In this document: positions 25,559 through 38,502 of the stretch, piece by piece | How the letters are laid out: each line of letters opens with the position of its first letter | Position numbering within the stretch: the first letter of the stretch is position 1 | Source of the DNA: Neoscytalidium dimidiatum | Taxonomy: Eukaryota > Ascomycota > Dothideomycetes > Botryosphaeriales > Botryosphaeriaceae | Assembly (NCBI GenBank): GCA_037367355.1 | Contig: CM074697.1 | Location: forward strand, 2,294,001 to 2,358,000 | Direction: 5' to 3' | DNA length: 64,000 nt | The notes under the pieces: generated by a model | Databases searched by the model: none | The model's input: the letters and a program-made list of their open reading frames with translations, nothing else | Told to the model about the DNA's origin: nothing | Made by a program: the position numbers and the translations under genes

Positions 25559-28500
25559 CTACAAATGCAACATCTCCAACTCCGCCTCCAAGTCTTCCGC
25601 CCTCCTCACCCCAGCTGCAGGCGCATGGTTCATGCCACCAGCTGGTGCCTCGCATTGTGGACAAACAGTCTGCTGCATCGGCATGCCACATTCACCAACC
25701 GTGAAGGGATGCCCGTTCTCGCAGTAATACCAATGCCCTGTTCCACGAAATTCCGTCGCCATGGCCGACAGTACCGCCCGTCGTTCTTCGGATGTGACAA
25801 CGCTAAAGAATGTTTCGGTACGCAGCATCCGCTCCACTGTATCCACCTCAGCCGATAACCCAGTCGTGCTTCCCGGATGTGTGGCGCAAAGGACGCGAGC
25901 GATGTTGAAATAGGAGAGAGCTTCCGCGCGTAGTTCGTTTTGGACTTCCGGCGAGGAGGCAAACGGCCGTTCGATAGCATTGAGCTGCGCGTAGGCGATG
26001 AGGACTTCGACCTGCTGTGCGGGGCTGTTGGCGGCGCTGGCGATGGCGTGCAGCTCGAGACAGCGGGTGCGGCCGGTGGACAAATCGACGAGGGCCTCGT
26101 CGCGGAGGTATGCCGGTAGCTTCTCACGCCAGATGCTGACGATGTCGGTAATGAGGAAAAGGTCACAACGGAGGAGGAGGACGGAGGCGAGGAGGTGCGA
26201 GCGGGTTTGGAGAACTTCGTGGTCGAAGTCGAAGGAGCCCATAATCTCGCGCCTGCGTCGGGCGTCTTGGCAGAAGTCGTGGACGCGCTTGAATGGCTGC
26301 TCTTCTTTCTTGACCTTCTTGACGTGCGCAAGTATGCTGCTGCGGAGCTGGAAGATTTGAAGGTAGCGGGCATGGAGCATCAGTGCCCCTGCTGTTTCCT
26401 GCAGCCGTTTGAACTGGGCGGTTGGGCTTCCAGAGATTTCGAGTTTGACCGGTGCTGCGGTGCGAATCAGAATCGTCTCTGTGGTATTTGAGAGCTGATC
26501 CTGTGCAGCTTGAAATTTCGATTGCAGTCCGCAGTACGCTTTATTGGACCACACGATGAATTTCTTGGTAGACTCATCCAAGAGAGCACGCCGGACGATG
26601 CGGCCGTACCTCGAAATGTTTCTGAGTGGACCACGGCATGTTGGACAGACCTTGAGTTCATCGTTCGAGAATGGTGGAGCTGGCTTGAAGCCAATTACCC
26701 TCCCGTCAGTTGTGGTGTCATAATGCTTAGCCATGTCCATATGGCCATCCATATTGGCCATAGTCATGATGTGGCCACATAGAGGGAAGAGACATGGATC
26801 ATTATCAAGGTCTATTTCCAAGTAGGTGAGCATCATGATATAGTCGACCTGCATGTCTTTAATGCTGTCTGTAGCGCACACTTGGCAGAACTTTGCGTCT
26901 GGACATGCTTCACCACACACCGAAGGGCCTGTAGAGATGTTAGGCATGGCTAGTTTGCATTACGAAAGGGTGTTATCAGGGGCAAACAGCAGCTGGAACT
27001 ACTCAGCGGAGAGGTATACTGCATACAAAGGAGATCTAGAGATGTTCAGAAAGAGGAGTACTCACACTGGTGTCCACATGGCAGCGACTCCTCGCACCTC
27101 AGTGAGCAGGGCAGCCAGTCGCATGGTGCAGCGCAGGGGAGACTACATTTACTGTGAGGGCACCTCGAAGCACAATGCTGTTCAGCACATGGAGCGCATG
27201 GCTCATGACATTTCTTGCTGCACTTGGAATGGCTGCAGAAGACATCGCATGGAGCTTCGCAGAGAGGGCACGGCTCATCACCGTGACACTTCGAACCACA
27301 ACTGTGGCGGCAGGTGCTGTAGTCACGGCCGCAGACTTGTTGACAGGTGCCATGGTTCTCCTGGACGATTATGCCCTTCTCCCTGGTTTTGCAAGCGTTG
27401 CATCTGCTGCTGCAAGTGTGTCCGCACGCAAGGGTTTCGCTACACCGAGCAGGGCATTTGTAGCTGTCTTCTCTATAATCGATGTGGCAAGGGAGTTCCA
27501 CCTTGTGATCACAGCCAGGAACTGTTCGCAGAACCCTGACCATGCACGTCACCGTAGAGAGATCTTGAGCCTGCCAGCAGGATAGGTCTGTCTTAACGTG
27601 TCCGCACGAGAGTCTCCTTGCGGGGTCAAATACGTTGATCATACACCTCTCTGGGCAACGGACGCCACAAGTGAGAGGGCAGGAATGATCGCAGCCTTTG
27701 AAAGGTCTGGGACAAGGTTCCAAGCAAACTACGGCATCGTGAAGTGGTTGCGAATGACACTTGTTGATGCAGGAGTGTCCACAACGCAACCTCTGATCGC
27801 ATTTCAAATTACATCCTCCCTCCGGCGAAAATTGGGCAAAGTCGTCTGGTTTACTGGCAGTGATGAGCCTGTCCGGATGCCGAGGGCACTCGAGCTCGAA
27901 GGCGGTTCCGAGGCTGCCGTCCGTGCGGAGGATATCGAGCACGTCTGCCCACATCTGTACAGTGCCTGCGGTCTCTGCATTGCCGATGATGAACATGCCG
28001 TGTTGAGCACGAGAGAGGAGGACGTTAATCCGGTTGGAGGTCTTGAGAAAGCCGCATTTGTTCTTCTTGTTGGAGCGAACCAGAGAAACGACGACAACCT
28101 TTGCCTCCTCGCCCTGGAAGTTGTCGATAGTGGCTACTTTCAAGGCTTTCAGCGCCGAAGATTTGCTTATTTCTGGATTTTGGTCTGCAGCGAAGTTTGC
28201 TTTTTCAAGGTTCTCCAGATCACGGTGATTAAGGACCAGCTCCCACATCTGACCGAGCCGTGCCCGAAGTTTGTGGAGCTGACCAAGATATGGAGTAAGC
28301 ACAGCAATATCATCTGCGTGGTATACTCCTTGCTTCATAAGATGAGACACAATTCCAAGGGTCATGTCGATCTCGAAGTCGTTGGAATGACTGGTCGATA
28401 CAACGCCCTGAGACTCATCCGAGCCTACTTCGAGCTCCCGGTGGTCAAACCAGAATACCCGATGTTTCATTCCTAAAACCATAGGATACTTGAGGGTGGA

Positions 28501-31497
28501 AGGCGCATCCTTGAGGTTGGGGTAAAGCGTATCACGAACGAGTTGCGAAATGTCCGGATGCATTCTGCGCTGAATTTCAAGAGTGGTGTAGGGAAGCTGG
28601 ATCGCGGCGTCGTGATTCGGTCGCACCAGTCTCTCGAATAGCGACTTATCCAAGGAATATTGCTCGCCGCAAAGATGTTCTCTTCCTAGGTCGTAACGTT
28701 GGATTTGTGGGCGTAGCTGCTCGTGGTCGCCGATAAGGATGGCGTGCTCAACAGAAGGAAGCATGGCGGTAAGTGTGTGCGATTCCAGGACCTCGCCAGC
28801 CTCTTCACAGAGCATGACTTTTGCAGGGATCCGACGGAGAAGATCAAGGTTGCGGGCAAGTCCGCTTGTGGTGATGCCGATGATGTGGGCCTGCTGCAAG
28901 CACCGGAGATCCATCTCCATACGGTTGCGGTGGTACTTCGTCCTCCGATCATTATACTCGCAAATAGCATGCACGATATCACGCTGGGAATTTGCTCGAA
29001 GGTGCCGGACCCAATGGCGGTACAGTTTTTGCCGCTCCTGGTGAGACATTGCCATCAAGGCCGTCGATTCGAGCGTGGAGATTGAGCGTTCCTGTTGCCC
29101 GGGCACAAGCGAATATCCTCCCTGAAGCCAATGCAGTAGAGCTTTCCTCGGCATTCTACCTTCAAGTATATATCCTTCTTCATCCGCAAAGCCGGTTCCA
29201 AACAGCTCGTCATGCTGATAAGGCTGGTATCGCTGGAGGTACTGCTTCACAGATTGCCATGAATCCACATTGATGAGCGTATGGAGTAGAGTGTCGATTT
29301 CCTTCTCGTCCGCTTCCAACTGTGTGCGAAGTCCCCAAGAAACACACTTTTCGGCTTTGGTTGCTTCCATTTTCTTTGAGACTTCTCGAAGCATAAGCGG
29401 TTGCAACACATCCGATTTGGACCTGGAACCAACGCGGATTATTTGGGGTACTCCAGCATCCACTAGATGTTCAAGGAGTTGATCGAGAGCATGGTTGGTG
29501 TAGCATACACAGATGATGGGACCAAGGTTCGCAGCTTCGCGATTGTCTAGAAGGACTTTGATCAAAGCGATGCCGGTGAAGCTTTTGCCAGTTCCCGGTG
29601 GTCCTTGGATGAGCGCGAAACTGCGCGTAAGGGAGTCTACGACAGCATGAGCCTGTGCATCATCCAGTGACGAGTCTTTAATCAGATCTTTGACATCAAA
29701 GTGACCTGTAGAAGGGAGCAGAAGTCGCATATTCCCTTGTGTAATCTTCCGGAGATCAAAGCGATAGCCAGGGTTCCTGGCATAAGCCGGTGGAGGAACG
29801 TCAACGATACCCACTGTAGCTTGACGTGGCGCAAGAAATTCTGGGAAAGGGACGTCGCCACTTGTGGACATCTGTTGCAGTGCTTTTAGGGTCGGCTGAA
29901 AAGCTGGAAGCAGCACTCCGGGGAATTCGACGAGTGATATTTGGCCGGTATTCCAGCAGCGCTGGAGAAGATCATCAAGGTGCTGGTTGCTCTGCTCGAC
30001 GAGATTAACAGTCAGAAAGGCCATTTTGCTGTTACTATGCAAACTTCGTTCCTCTTGCTCTTCGATCACACTGCTTTCTACCCCATCGGATGCTATCTTT
30101 GATTTCGTTGGGTCGTTGGTCACAGAGCAGAATAGCAGAAGCCCGGACGCGTCCAGCAAGCAAACGAGAGCTTCTCCCTGCAAGCGGCGAGACTTGGACC
30201 ACCACTCCGATCTTTGGTTCGTAGTCATTATCCGGACAGGCTGCGGCTGAGGGAACGTGATTCTGCACCGGAAACCGTCTCTACGATCAACTGAAAAGTC
30301 ATCGACGCTAACTCCACTGTATATGTAGGTGCGAAGACCTTGTCGACTGTCACGACGGCCACTGTAAGCACCATCTGGATCTTGCAAGCGGGCAAGCTCG
30401 GCGTGGATGGCGTCCCGGAGCTGGCCGATGGTGTCTTCCCGAAGGAGGCGGAAATGGCGATCAAGAAGGCCTTGGATGCCTTCTTTGTGCCAGGTAGCGG
30501 GGTCATTCAGAGGTAGATACTCTGGCCTCAAAGACTGAACCTCTTGCCATGTTGGTAACACCTGGACCTTGGCAATATCTTCGTGGTCATTATCGTGACG
30601 AGGGCCATTCAATGACAAGTTTCCAGGGTGATCGATTGGTATGCCAAACGAGGCTTGCGTGATCGGTCGCTTCGCTCTGTTCGCCAGATCAGGTATGGCT
30701 TGTCCGATTCTAAGACGCTGCTGGATCTTGATAAGAGAAGCAAATGCTTTTTCGCAAGTTGACTTCCCGTGGTACGTTGCATGGCGTTCCAGTAAAAGGG
30801 AAAAGATCTCGACAAGCTCCGAAATATCTGGATTTATCTGAGCTCCGCCGTTGGCGTCGATGACTTTTGACAGGGCTAAGAGAACAAGTTCGAAGACTTC
30901 CCCAACCGAGGGCGATGCTGGCGGCAGGTTTCCTATGAAAGAGGTGGACAGCACATGAGCAATGAAGGAAAAGAGCTGTACAGCTCTATGACCATTGAAG
31001 CCGTAGAGGAAGGTGAGTAAGTCACTAAGCGGCTGCTCTAGTAGGATCGAAGATAGTACGTCAGGGTGCGTGAGGATGCGAAAGAACGGGATGTGCTGGC
31101 TCAGGAACCTGCGAAGCTTCATACTGTCCGTGAGCGATCCAGTATCTTGCTCAGTCAACTCTCGAAGACGGGATAGGCCACCGGTGGATGCCATGCGCAT
31201 GATTACGTCCTGCCGTACTCCCGGATCTGAAACAATAAGTTCGGCACCTTTCTGGAAAAACTTGGACAGCTGAGGGCCAAGGGGATTAAGATGATGGCCG
31301 TCTTTGGGGATCATGAGTCTCCAGTTGCGGAACTCGGCTTCGGTGGTGGATGTGTTGCGATTCTCGTCTGTAGTAGAACTGCGAGTCTCTTCGCTTGAAG
31401 CTGGTGTCTGAACACCAACATGAGAAAACTTGCACGAGGCACCAAAACGGCAGCCTCCAGGCCGATTTTCGAATTTGCAGGGCTTTACAGCAACCAT
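25559..31497 (-). CDS. ZNFX1-like SF1 helicase with CCCH and NF-X1 zinc fingers
   Basis: Exons 31497-27066 and 26928-25559 (intron 137 nt), 1933 residues. N-terminus: a CCCH finger CX8CX5CX3H (Cys7-His26). Helicase core of the Upf1-like SF1 group: IQGPPGTGKS (about 632), CYTNHALDQLL, CEEAGEV (about 895), GDHEQLRPQ, IDNFQGEE and RINVLLSRAQHG (about 1155). A chain of Cys/His NF-X1-type fingers follows, and the intron junction completes CGHQCPSVCGE. The tail has a further CENGHPFTVGECGMPMQ zinc-binding block, as in ZNFX1. Animal and fission-yeast relatives act in small-RNA silencing and heterochromatin; a similar role here is inference. The frame stays open upstream to an ATG at 31653, but the ATG at 31497 has the stronger context (ACAATGG) and starts right before the CCCH finger. 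Confidence 0.93.
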
Positions 31498-32566
31498 TGT
31501 GAGAAAGTACGACGTAGATCCAGAGAGAGCGAAGAAAAGACTGTTGTGAGTTTGACTATCACTTGGAGAAAAAAGAAGACTGGAGTTTGTTGCCATATTA
31601 TGACTATCTACTCGGTGAGACATGCAAGGGCTATATTTACAGTTATCAGCCATGGATTGCCATCACGTCACCCGCCACTTCAATCGGGACAGGTTAAATA
31701 TGCCTAGTATAGGGTTGGATAAAGAAGCATTGCTAAGCCAGAGACCTATGAGTAGAAGCAGACGATAGAGCACTACGAACACCAGGTCGATTCAACACGA
31801 CTCTGGGGTAAATAGTTCTTGCCCGCACCGACTGCTGGCGCCGTGGTAATACTAATCCGTAGACTATGGAGACCCGAGGTCTATTGAGCTGTATCGCAGT
31901 GTGTATCTAAGGGCTAGAATTCACACCGCTTTACATCCAGAATCGGGACTGATAGCAAGGGGTCAAGTCATGAGCTGCGGAAGATATCTACAGGCTGCCA
32001 GAGCACAGGGAGCTAGCCAAGGAGGATTGCACTAGTAAGATACAGGTGATCGCTCATGAAGGTGTGGAACTGGGTCGCATTGGTTGATCGGAGCATTCTG
32101 GAGCCCGCTGCAAGCCCACGCCCCGCTTCTTAAGGAAGGACATATCTTTGCTTGAAGCTGTACTAGGACTACTGTTTAGACTCTATTGGCATGCACTACT
32201 ACCCACCAGCAAGAAATAACGGTCCTCCTCGCATGGCGATGGACCGATCACAGGGATTTATCAAAACACAAAATCCTGCGTATAGAAATTTGGATGTACC
32301 GTCGCTTTGATAGGTAAAGAGATTTCAGAAGCTCTTGCTCATATATTCCCTGAGAAAAGTCAATTCCTCCATATCTAGCATTACTCACAGTTGCGTCCCG
32401 AGTATGGCAATGGAAACTGTGCATGTTTATCTTGGAATGCAACGCATAGACTGTGACACTATGTGGCCTCCATTAGCCATCCAAAATGTAAGACAGATGC
32501 GAGGAGAATGGGGGTTGCTCATGTCAGCTAGGGACACTTAATAATGGGCTATGCCGAACGCTGCTA

Positions 32567-32614
32567 AGCGTCGACCACCCGAGCGACAAATTCCTCGTTC
32601 AGGTGGTCGACGCT
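32567..32614. repeat. Inverted repeat with 13-bp arms
   Basis: Left arm AGCGTCGACCACC (32567-32579) and right arm GGTGGTCGACGCT (32602-32614) are perfectly complementary across a 22-nt spacer. It could be a protein-binding palindrome, a hairpin, or the relic of a small transposon. Confidence 0.8.
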
Positions 32615-33179
32615 AAGTTTCCCGAGCAAACGGCCCAAAAATGTACTATGATTCTGCCAAGCACCAAGGCAGGTCACAAGTAGAAAGATTCGGGCTGATA
32701 ACGAAAATGAGGAGTGGCCAAAATGAAATGTGATACAATGCGGTTGGTGAAGAATGACTCGCTACATGGTTGAAGAAGGAAAGTAATAGGAGATGAAATA
32801 TGTTTTTAGTTTTCATGCCACCAGTGACTACGTCTCGCCTCCACTCAATGCTAGTTCCAAGCACTGTATTCAGGGCCCTTGAACATTACACCACCACCCT
32901 ATCACCAACGACTGTGCACTCATGGAGACCGGCGAAAATAGATTTCTCTATGCGGAAAATGTGAGCAAATCAAGGTTTCATTTAGAAAAAAGAACTTGCA
33001 TTCTTTTTTCCAGGAGCTCTTATGTCGCAAGTCACCCTTACTCGTAATGCAAGGACGTAGAGGGCACTATCAACACGGTAGCTGTAAGGCTTAAATGGTA
33101 GGTTGTGAGATTTTCGCGTTGCAATGTGCAATTAATCTATCAAGGCGGTCAAGGTAGTAAAATTACTTGTACTTAGTAG

Positions 33180-33187
33180 TATAAATA
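33180..33187 (+). promoter_or_regulatory. TATA box of the MYND-finger gene
   Basis: TATAAATA lies 73 bp upstream of the chosen ATG at 33260. Confidence 0.45.
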
Positions 33188-33259
33188 AAAGGCGCGTTGA
33201 GATCATTCAAACTGCATTATAGCACACCTTACCCAAATCATTTGATTCAGATTGCTATA

Positions 33260-36200
33260 ATGCTGACGAAATTGACGATACGCCTTCGCCAGTTTTTCTA
33301 TCCTGTGGGGAACACCCCGGCCGTTAACCTGCTCCGCGATGTTCCTGAGCCCAGATCTAAGCCTGGGCAACAATGCGAGCTGAAGCTCCTGCTTCTTGCC
33401 TGTGGAGATCCGCGCAGCATCCTTTTTTCACTCTATTCGACCAACTTGCAAAGTAAGCTCCACAATGCTTATCTGGATGTGTTCTAAGCGCTCTAGCACC
33501 CACCGTAATCCATATCTCTTGCTGCGACCAGGAACCCGCAATTTTGGGTAAAATGCTCCCTCTCCTCATGGAAGCTCCTCAATGACAGGCCCATAGCTCG
33601 AAATATACTTTTATTCTCTCTTTTGATAGACCAACACGCCATCAACCAACCAGCATCAGATCGAAATGGCTTCTTCAGCAGCCTTTGGAACATATTCTAC
33701 CACATGTTTATCCCCGAAGCAGATCTCGTTACTATTCAGCATCAAGCCCAGAAACTCGCAGACCTCGCTAATTGCATGGATACTTGGTCGTCTTCGGTAT
33801 ACGGCGCGTGGGCACGATTCATGGACGAGGATACCCGTCTCCGGGTTCGCGACATGTGGCTTCAGTATGCCGACACCGCATCATTCACAAAGCAGCAGAA
33901 GCGAAGCTTTGAGAAACGCGGCCGCAACGCAATCTCGAAGATCTATGACACTAGGGTTAGAGATCGCGGGCTTGTCTTAAGCGGGACACGGTCGGCGGGC
34001 CCTCATGCAACGCGGTCAGCTAGCGCAATATCAACGGCGTTCAACAAATACTGGGCGACTGGAGTAGTCGGGGGAAACAAATCAGACGTCGACCGTCTGG
34101 AGTATGGTGGAAAAGGACACATGAATCCACTGTTTGCAATCTCGTCTGCATCAAATGGAGATTTCGCCGTCCACTATGGCACCGATCCCCTCCAAGGGTT
34201 TCATTTGGCACATGCCTTTGACATCCCCGACGGGTTTGATGAGATTGAGCGTATGATTTCCATTGCAAAGTCTCAGTTTCGAGAATGGTGCAATGGTTCT
34301 CTTCAGGGGCTGGCCAGTTCGTGCGTGGTTTTGCACTTTTATTGCGGAGACGCCATCCGGCTCTGCTACGGCCTGCAGGCACACAACCCGCAAATCTCTG
34401 AACCACCAGCCATTTCAACCGTATACAAAGACCTCTGGACCGCCACCCCTATTCAGCTTCTCCCAGACGAGACGTGTGTCTTCGACGTCATCGACACTTC
34501 CAATCTCCTCGACCACGTAGGCATTTTGAACGTCCTTCCAGCAGCCATCCCTCTCCTCCGTCGTAGTCCGTGCTCGGTCATGTACACTGAAAGCCTTCTC
34601 AGAGCTTCAAGGAATCTGGAAACTTCCCTGGAGCAGATGCTGTGTTCGGAAGTCAAGACAACGTCACTTCTTCTGGGGATTTCTCCAGTTCCATATTTGA
34701 CTGGAGTCACCGTCGACAGCCATATCTCAGAGTACTCCATAATCAACTCTAGACAGTTTCGCTTACGAGTTCCTTGGAGAATACCAGTCTTGGGAGACCA
34801 GCGCTCCAACCTGGTGGACCATTTCAAACCATTTGGCCATACCCTTGAAATACCTCAACCAAGCTTTGAACCACAGGAACTGGCCACTATACTCTTCCAG
34901 ATGTATTTGAGGATGTTTGAATACGAGGACTGGGCCAAAACCCTTTCCAACTTAGATCCCGTGTTCCTGATGCGGCAAATTACATCGCCCATCGCAGCGG
35001 ATCTACGCTACTACACCCGCATTAACCTACCACTTCTCATATCGATGATCAAACGCAATGTCCAAACAGATTGGGATATATGTATGGCGATCTTCCTGGA
35101 CGAAATAGAGTCCGACACCACTATCATGATTGGTCCAAACTGTTTGCAAGAACTGCACCTCCACATGCATACTTTCGGGCTTTCGCAGAATTTGGCAATC
35201 CAATGCCCTCCAAGATATCTCTCTCTACCACCATTTAAGATGTTTGGGCCTGATCGCTTTGACACGGGACTCTTGAAAGAGGCGGACCTTCCTTCCGTGA
35301 TCTTCGTGGCACTCGTCGTTCCTAGATCGAAGCTGCGAGTCTTCACCAACGAAAGCCCCGATGTGGTTGGTACTCCAGGGCTGCACCTTTCCATAACACA
35401 CGGCACTATATACCAAAACTCGTTCCACTCTATTCAGTGCTTCTTCGGACGGGTAGTCAAAGGGCATGAAAGTGGTATCTGCACAGTCGACGAAGACAGT
35501 TCTGGGTGGAGGGGAAACTCAGATCTTGTTGCTGTTTGTCAAGTTCCGCTCTTCACCCTATTCCTGAGCCCCAGAAGTAGTGTGCGTGTTGGGCTGGCGG
35601 TGGATTCTTCCCCATCAACTGTCCAGTTTACAATGAAACTTGGGATAGAAAACATCGTCTTCGAGACCGGACTTAATGATAGCAATCGGTTACACCTTCT
35701 AAAAAGGGCGCCACAATCCCAAGTCCACGAGGAGCGCAAACCAGCTCCACGTGGTCAGAGACCCCTGGAAAAGCGATCGGCGCTTGCACAAATTTCCTTG
35801 GACGAAAGAGCACAAGCAGAGAGAATCAGCATCCGGGTCGACTTCGAAACTCATACTGAAGCATCTAAATCTCTTCAAGATGGAGCGGCTGTAGTTGTGG
35901 TGTCCGAATCTCCGTGTACAGCGACCATCAACATTTCCGGATGTCAGCCCAGAGTTCTCACCTACCCTTATCCTATCGACGGCCGCTCCTTGAGGACAAG
36001 AATTGCTAGGTTGAGCTCGTGGATCGAGGTCTCAGCGCGGCTGACACAACCTCTGGATCCAAACGGCTATGCATCAAATCCATTTCCCGTCGTCCGCGGC
36101 ATTCGAGGAGAACCGTTTTCGTGGGCGCTTCCGCGGATCAACTTGCATAAGGCGCCTGTCATTCAAGTTCAATGCGAGTCCGACTGGGTAGAAGAAACTA

Positions 36201-37045
36201 TGAACACGACATTCAGCACGAGGGAATGTGTTCGACGAGTCACGTTTGGCAGTCGCAAGGCCGAACAAGCTCTTTTGGCCCTTAAAGAGTCCTTGTTCTG
36301 CATGTTTGCCGCATTCGCCGATGCTTGTTGTAAAAGGAAGAGTGATGATGATCATGGACTTGCTTTCCTTCTCAGCCGAGGACCGGATACTGGAGACTGT
36401 GATACTGCTATAATCGTTTCCGCTATCCGGCATGATGCTGAGTCAGGATCTCTCGTCCTTGACGCGTACTTCGTACCGGTAGATGGCATACCAGAATCCT
36501 TTTTTGGAGATTGCCTGGGTTCCACAGAAGTGCGTGCTCTTAGGATCTCACACGATGAGGAGGTGCTGTGGAAACGCCTCCTGCCAGCGACAGCCGAGCG
36601 ATGTCGAGATTGGCAGCACCATCACGACTGCCAATACAGCCATGATGATGGGATTCCAGTTTCTCTATCACACGGGAAGAGTCCCCTTTGCTCTTGTGGC
36701 GAAGGCGCGATGCTAGATCAGTTTCCTCGTGCGGCATCATACAGCTGCGTACGCGACCGTGCCACGCGTGTCGCCATCCCAGCCCTGTTCGCTGCCCCCT
36801 ACGTTGAGGAAGTTCCGATGCCAAGCTCAGCATTCGATTTACTTACGTGCAGTTTTGAAAGGGCCTTCCTGAAAGATAACGGCCCTGCGTATCCAAGCAA
36901 CGCCTGCGCCAACTGCGGGGTGGAAAAATCAGGATTAAAGGTTTGTCAGCGATGCAAGAAGGTGCATTATTGCAACCATGCCTGCCAGAAGATGGATTGG
37001 AAACACCACAAAAAGGATTGCCATGCAAGTCGAGTAAACTTTTAA
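33260..37045 (+). CDS. DUF4470 and MYND-finger protein
   Basis: Exons 33260-33452, 33497-33547 and 33597-37045 (introns 44 and 49 nt), 1230 residues. The N-terminus carries the DUF4470 pattern: FFYPVGNTPAVNLL, LLLACGDPRSILFSLYS, then ISCCDQEPAIL and ARNILLFSLLIDQ, completed only when both tiny introns are removed. The middle is long and has no recognised motif. The C-terminus is a complete MYND zinc finger (CANCGVEKSGLKVCQRC, YCNHACQ, HKKDC; about residues 1184-1225), a protein-interaction module. The molecular role is unknown; many Pezizomycotina have such proteins. The first exon is short and the start is chosen because it opens the DUF4470 domain. It is divergent from the ZNFX1-like helicase. 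Confidence 0.88.
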
Positions 37046-38502
37046 GAGCGTAGAAGACTACTTTCTTTTATGGCGCTTTTCGCATCCATAAGTTCTATGA
37101 TTCGAGTGATTTTAGGATGGAAATTTCAGTTTTAAAATTCTGTTACTATGCAAGTTAAAAAAAAAAAAAAAAAACAGATGTCACTCCATCGGAACCAATT
37201 CGAGCTTATTACTGAATGGTCTTTGAACCTCCGTCTACTTTTTCGTACCTCCCTTCTGTTAAATCCATTTTGCACTGAATGAACCTGCCCTCCTCGGATT
37301 CACTTGGGTCTCCGCGACTGAAAGTCTTTAGTAGGAAAACAAAAAAGGTGTTACAGGGCCATCTCTATGTAGAGCTCTTGCGGCATGATAAGCCCTCAGT
37401 GTGATCATTCATGGTAGTTGTGAGATTGATGCAGTGACATCCATGCCCAGGCATCCAGTAGTCAGCGAGCGAGACCACGCATCGGCCAACGCCGGGCTCG
37501 GGCATACTATTTCCCCAAGGCCTTGAGAAGCGGTCCCAGCTCTCGGCAGAAGGAAAGCACAGTCACTATTTAATTGTTATTCGGAGTTCATGGAGTTGGA
37601 ATGCCGATAATACTAAATAAGCTCACGACGTTACACAGACTAAGATCCTTTTAGCTCGAAATACCGGAAGTACCCTGTTCCATGCCGACCAAGTAAGTAG
37701 CGAGAATGACGCCTTCAGCAAGAACTTTTCTCCGGCGTGGAATCAATTTCCTTCAACGCGGCTCAACGCTGGCAACTTTGTCCCGAAACAAACGATGCAC
37801 CACGTCGCTACAGCCGGACCGATTGCATACAAGCGCCATGCAAGATTATAAGGGCTTCAAGACGGCTGCTTAGCTTTTCCTCTCACTCAGAAGCTCCTCC
37901 TATTCTCCCCGTCGCCACCGCATTCGGTGGAATTGACTCGGTTCTTCGCACCGGCACAGCTTACGGTCCTTTCCTGAACAGGTTGACGAAAATTACGACG
38001 GCGTAGGAGACTCGGACCAGGCGGGCAATCGGCAGCAATCATCTCATGTGTCGCGGGCAGGTAAACTGAAAGGTCTATAAGACGGTTACGAAAACGGCGA
38101 GCAATTCCGTTTCGGGATGCAGAACATCCATTTCGCCCGGGACCGTGCGCGGGCGGCTGTTACCAGCAAATCAGCGGCGTTTGAGGTGCGAGAATCGAGC
38201 CACTGTGTTCTCCCGTCGAGTCAAAATCTGGATCATGATCTGTGCAGCAGCAGTTTGGGGCCCATAAAGACCCGGACACCGGAGGCGGGCGGTCTTCGTC
38301 GCTCGACGTTTTATATGCTGTTGTTGTAGTGGAGGTGCTTGGTCATCCCACCGGCATCCCATCGGCTCCCGTCGGTTACGCTAACAGTCAGCGGTACTCT
38401 TGCTGCCCTCCACAGCTCACCCACTCGCTTACCTCATGACGGCAGCAAGGTTGAAGTCCACACCGTCGCTTCCGCTGGGATACGGAGCAGCGTTGGCGAA
38501 TC
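37046..38502. other. Intergenic region before the C2H2/Zn2Cys6 regulator
   Basis: 1457 bases with no supportable gene. It contains an 18-A run at about 37157 and the promoter of the transcription factor gene. Confidence 0.45.

Larger units (their letters stand above)
31498..33259. promoter_or_regulatory. Divergent intergenic region, ZNFX1-like / MYND gene
   Basis: About 1.76 kb between divergent genes. It holds both promoters, a near-perfect inverted repeat (32567-32614) and a TATAAATA at 33180-33187. Short frames have no recognisable content. Confidence 0.5.
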
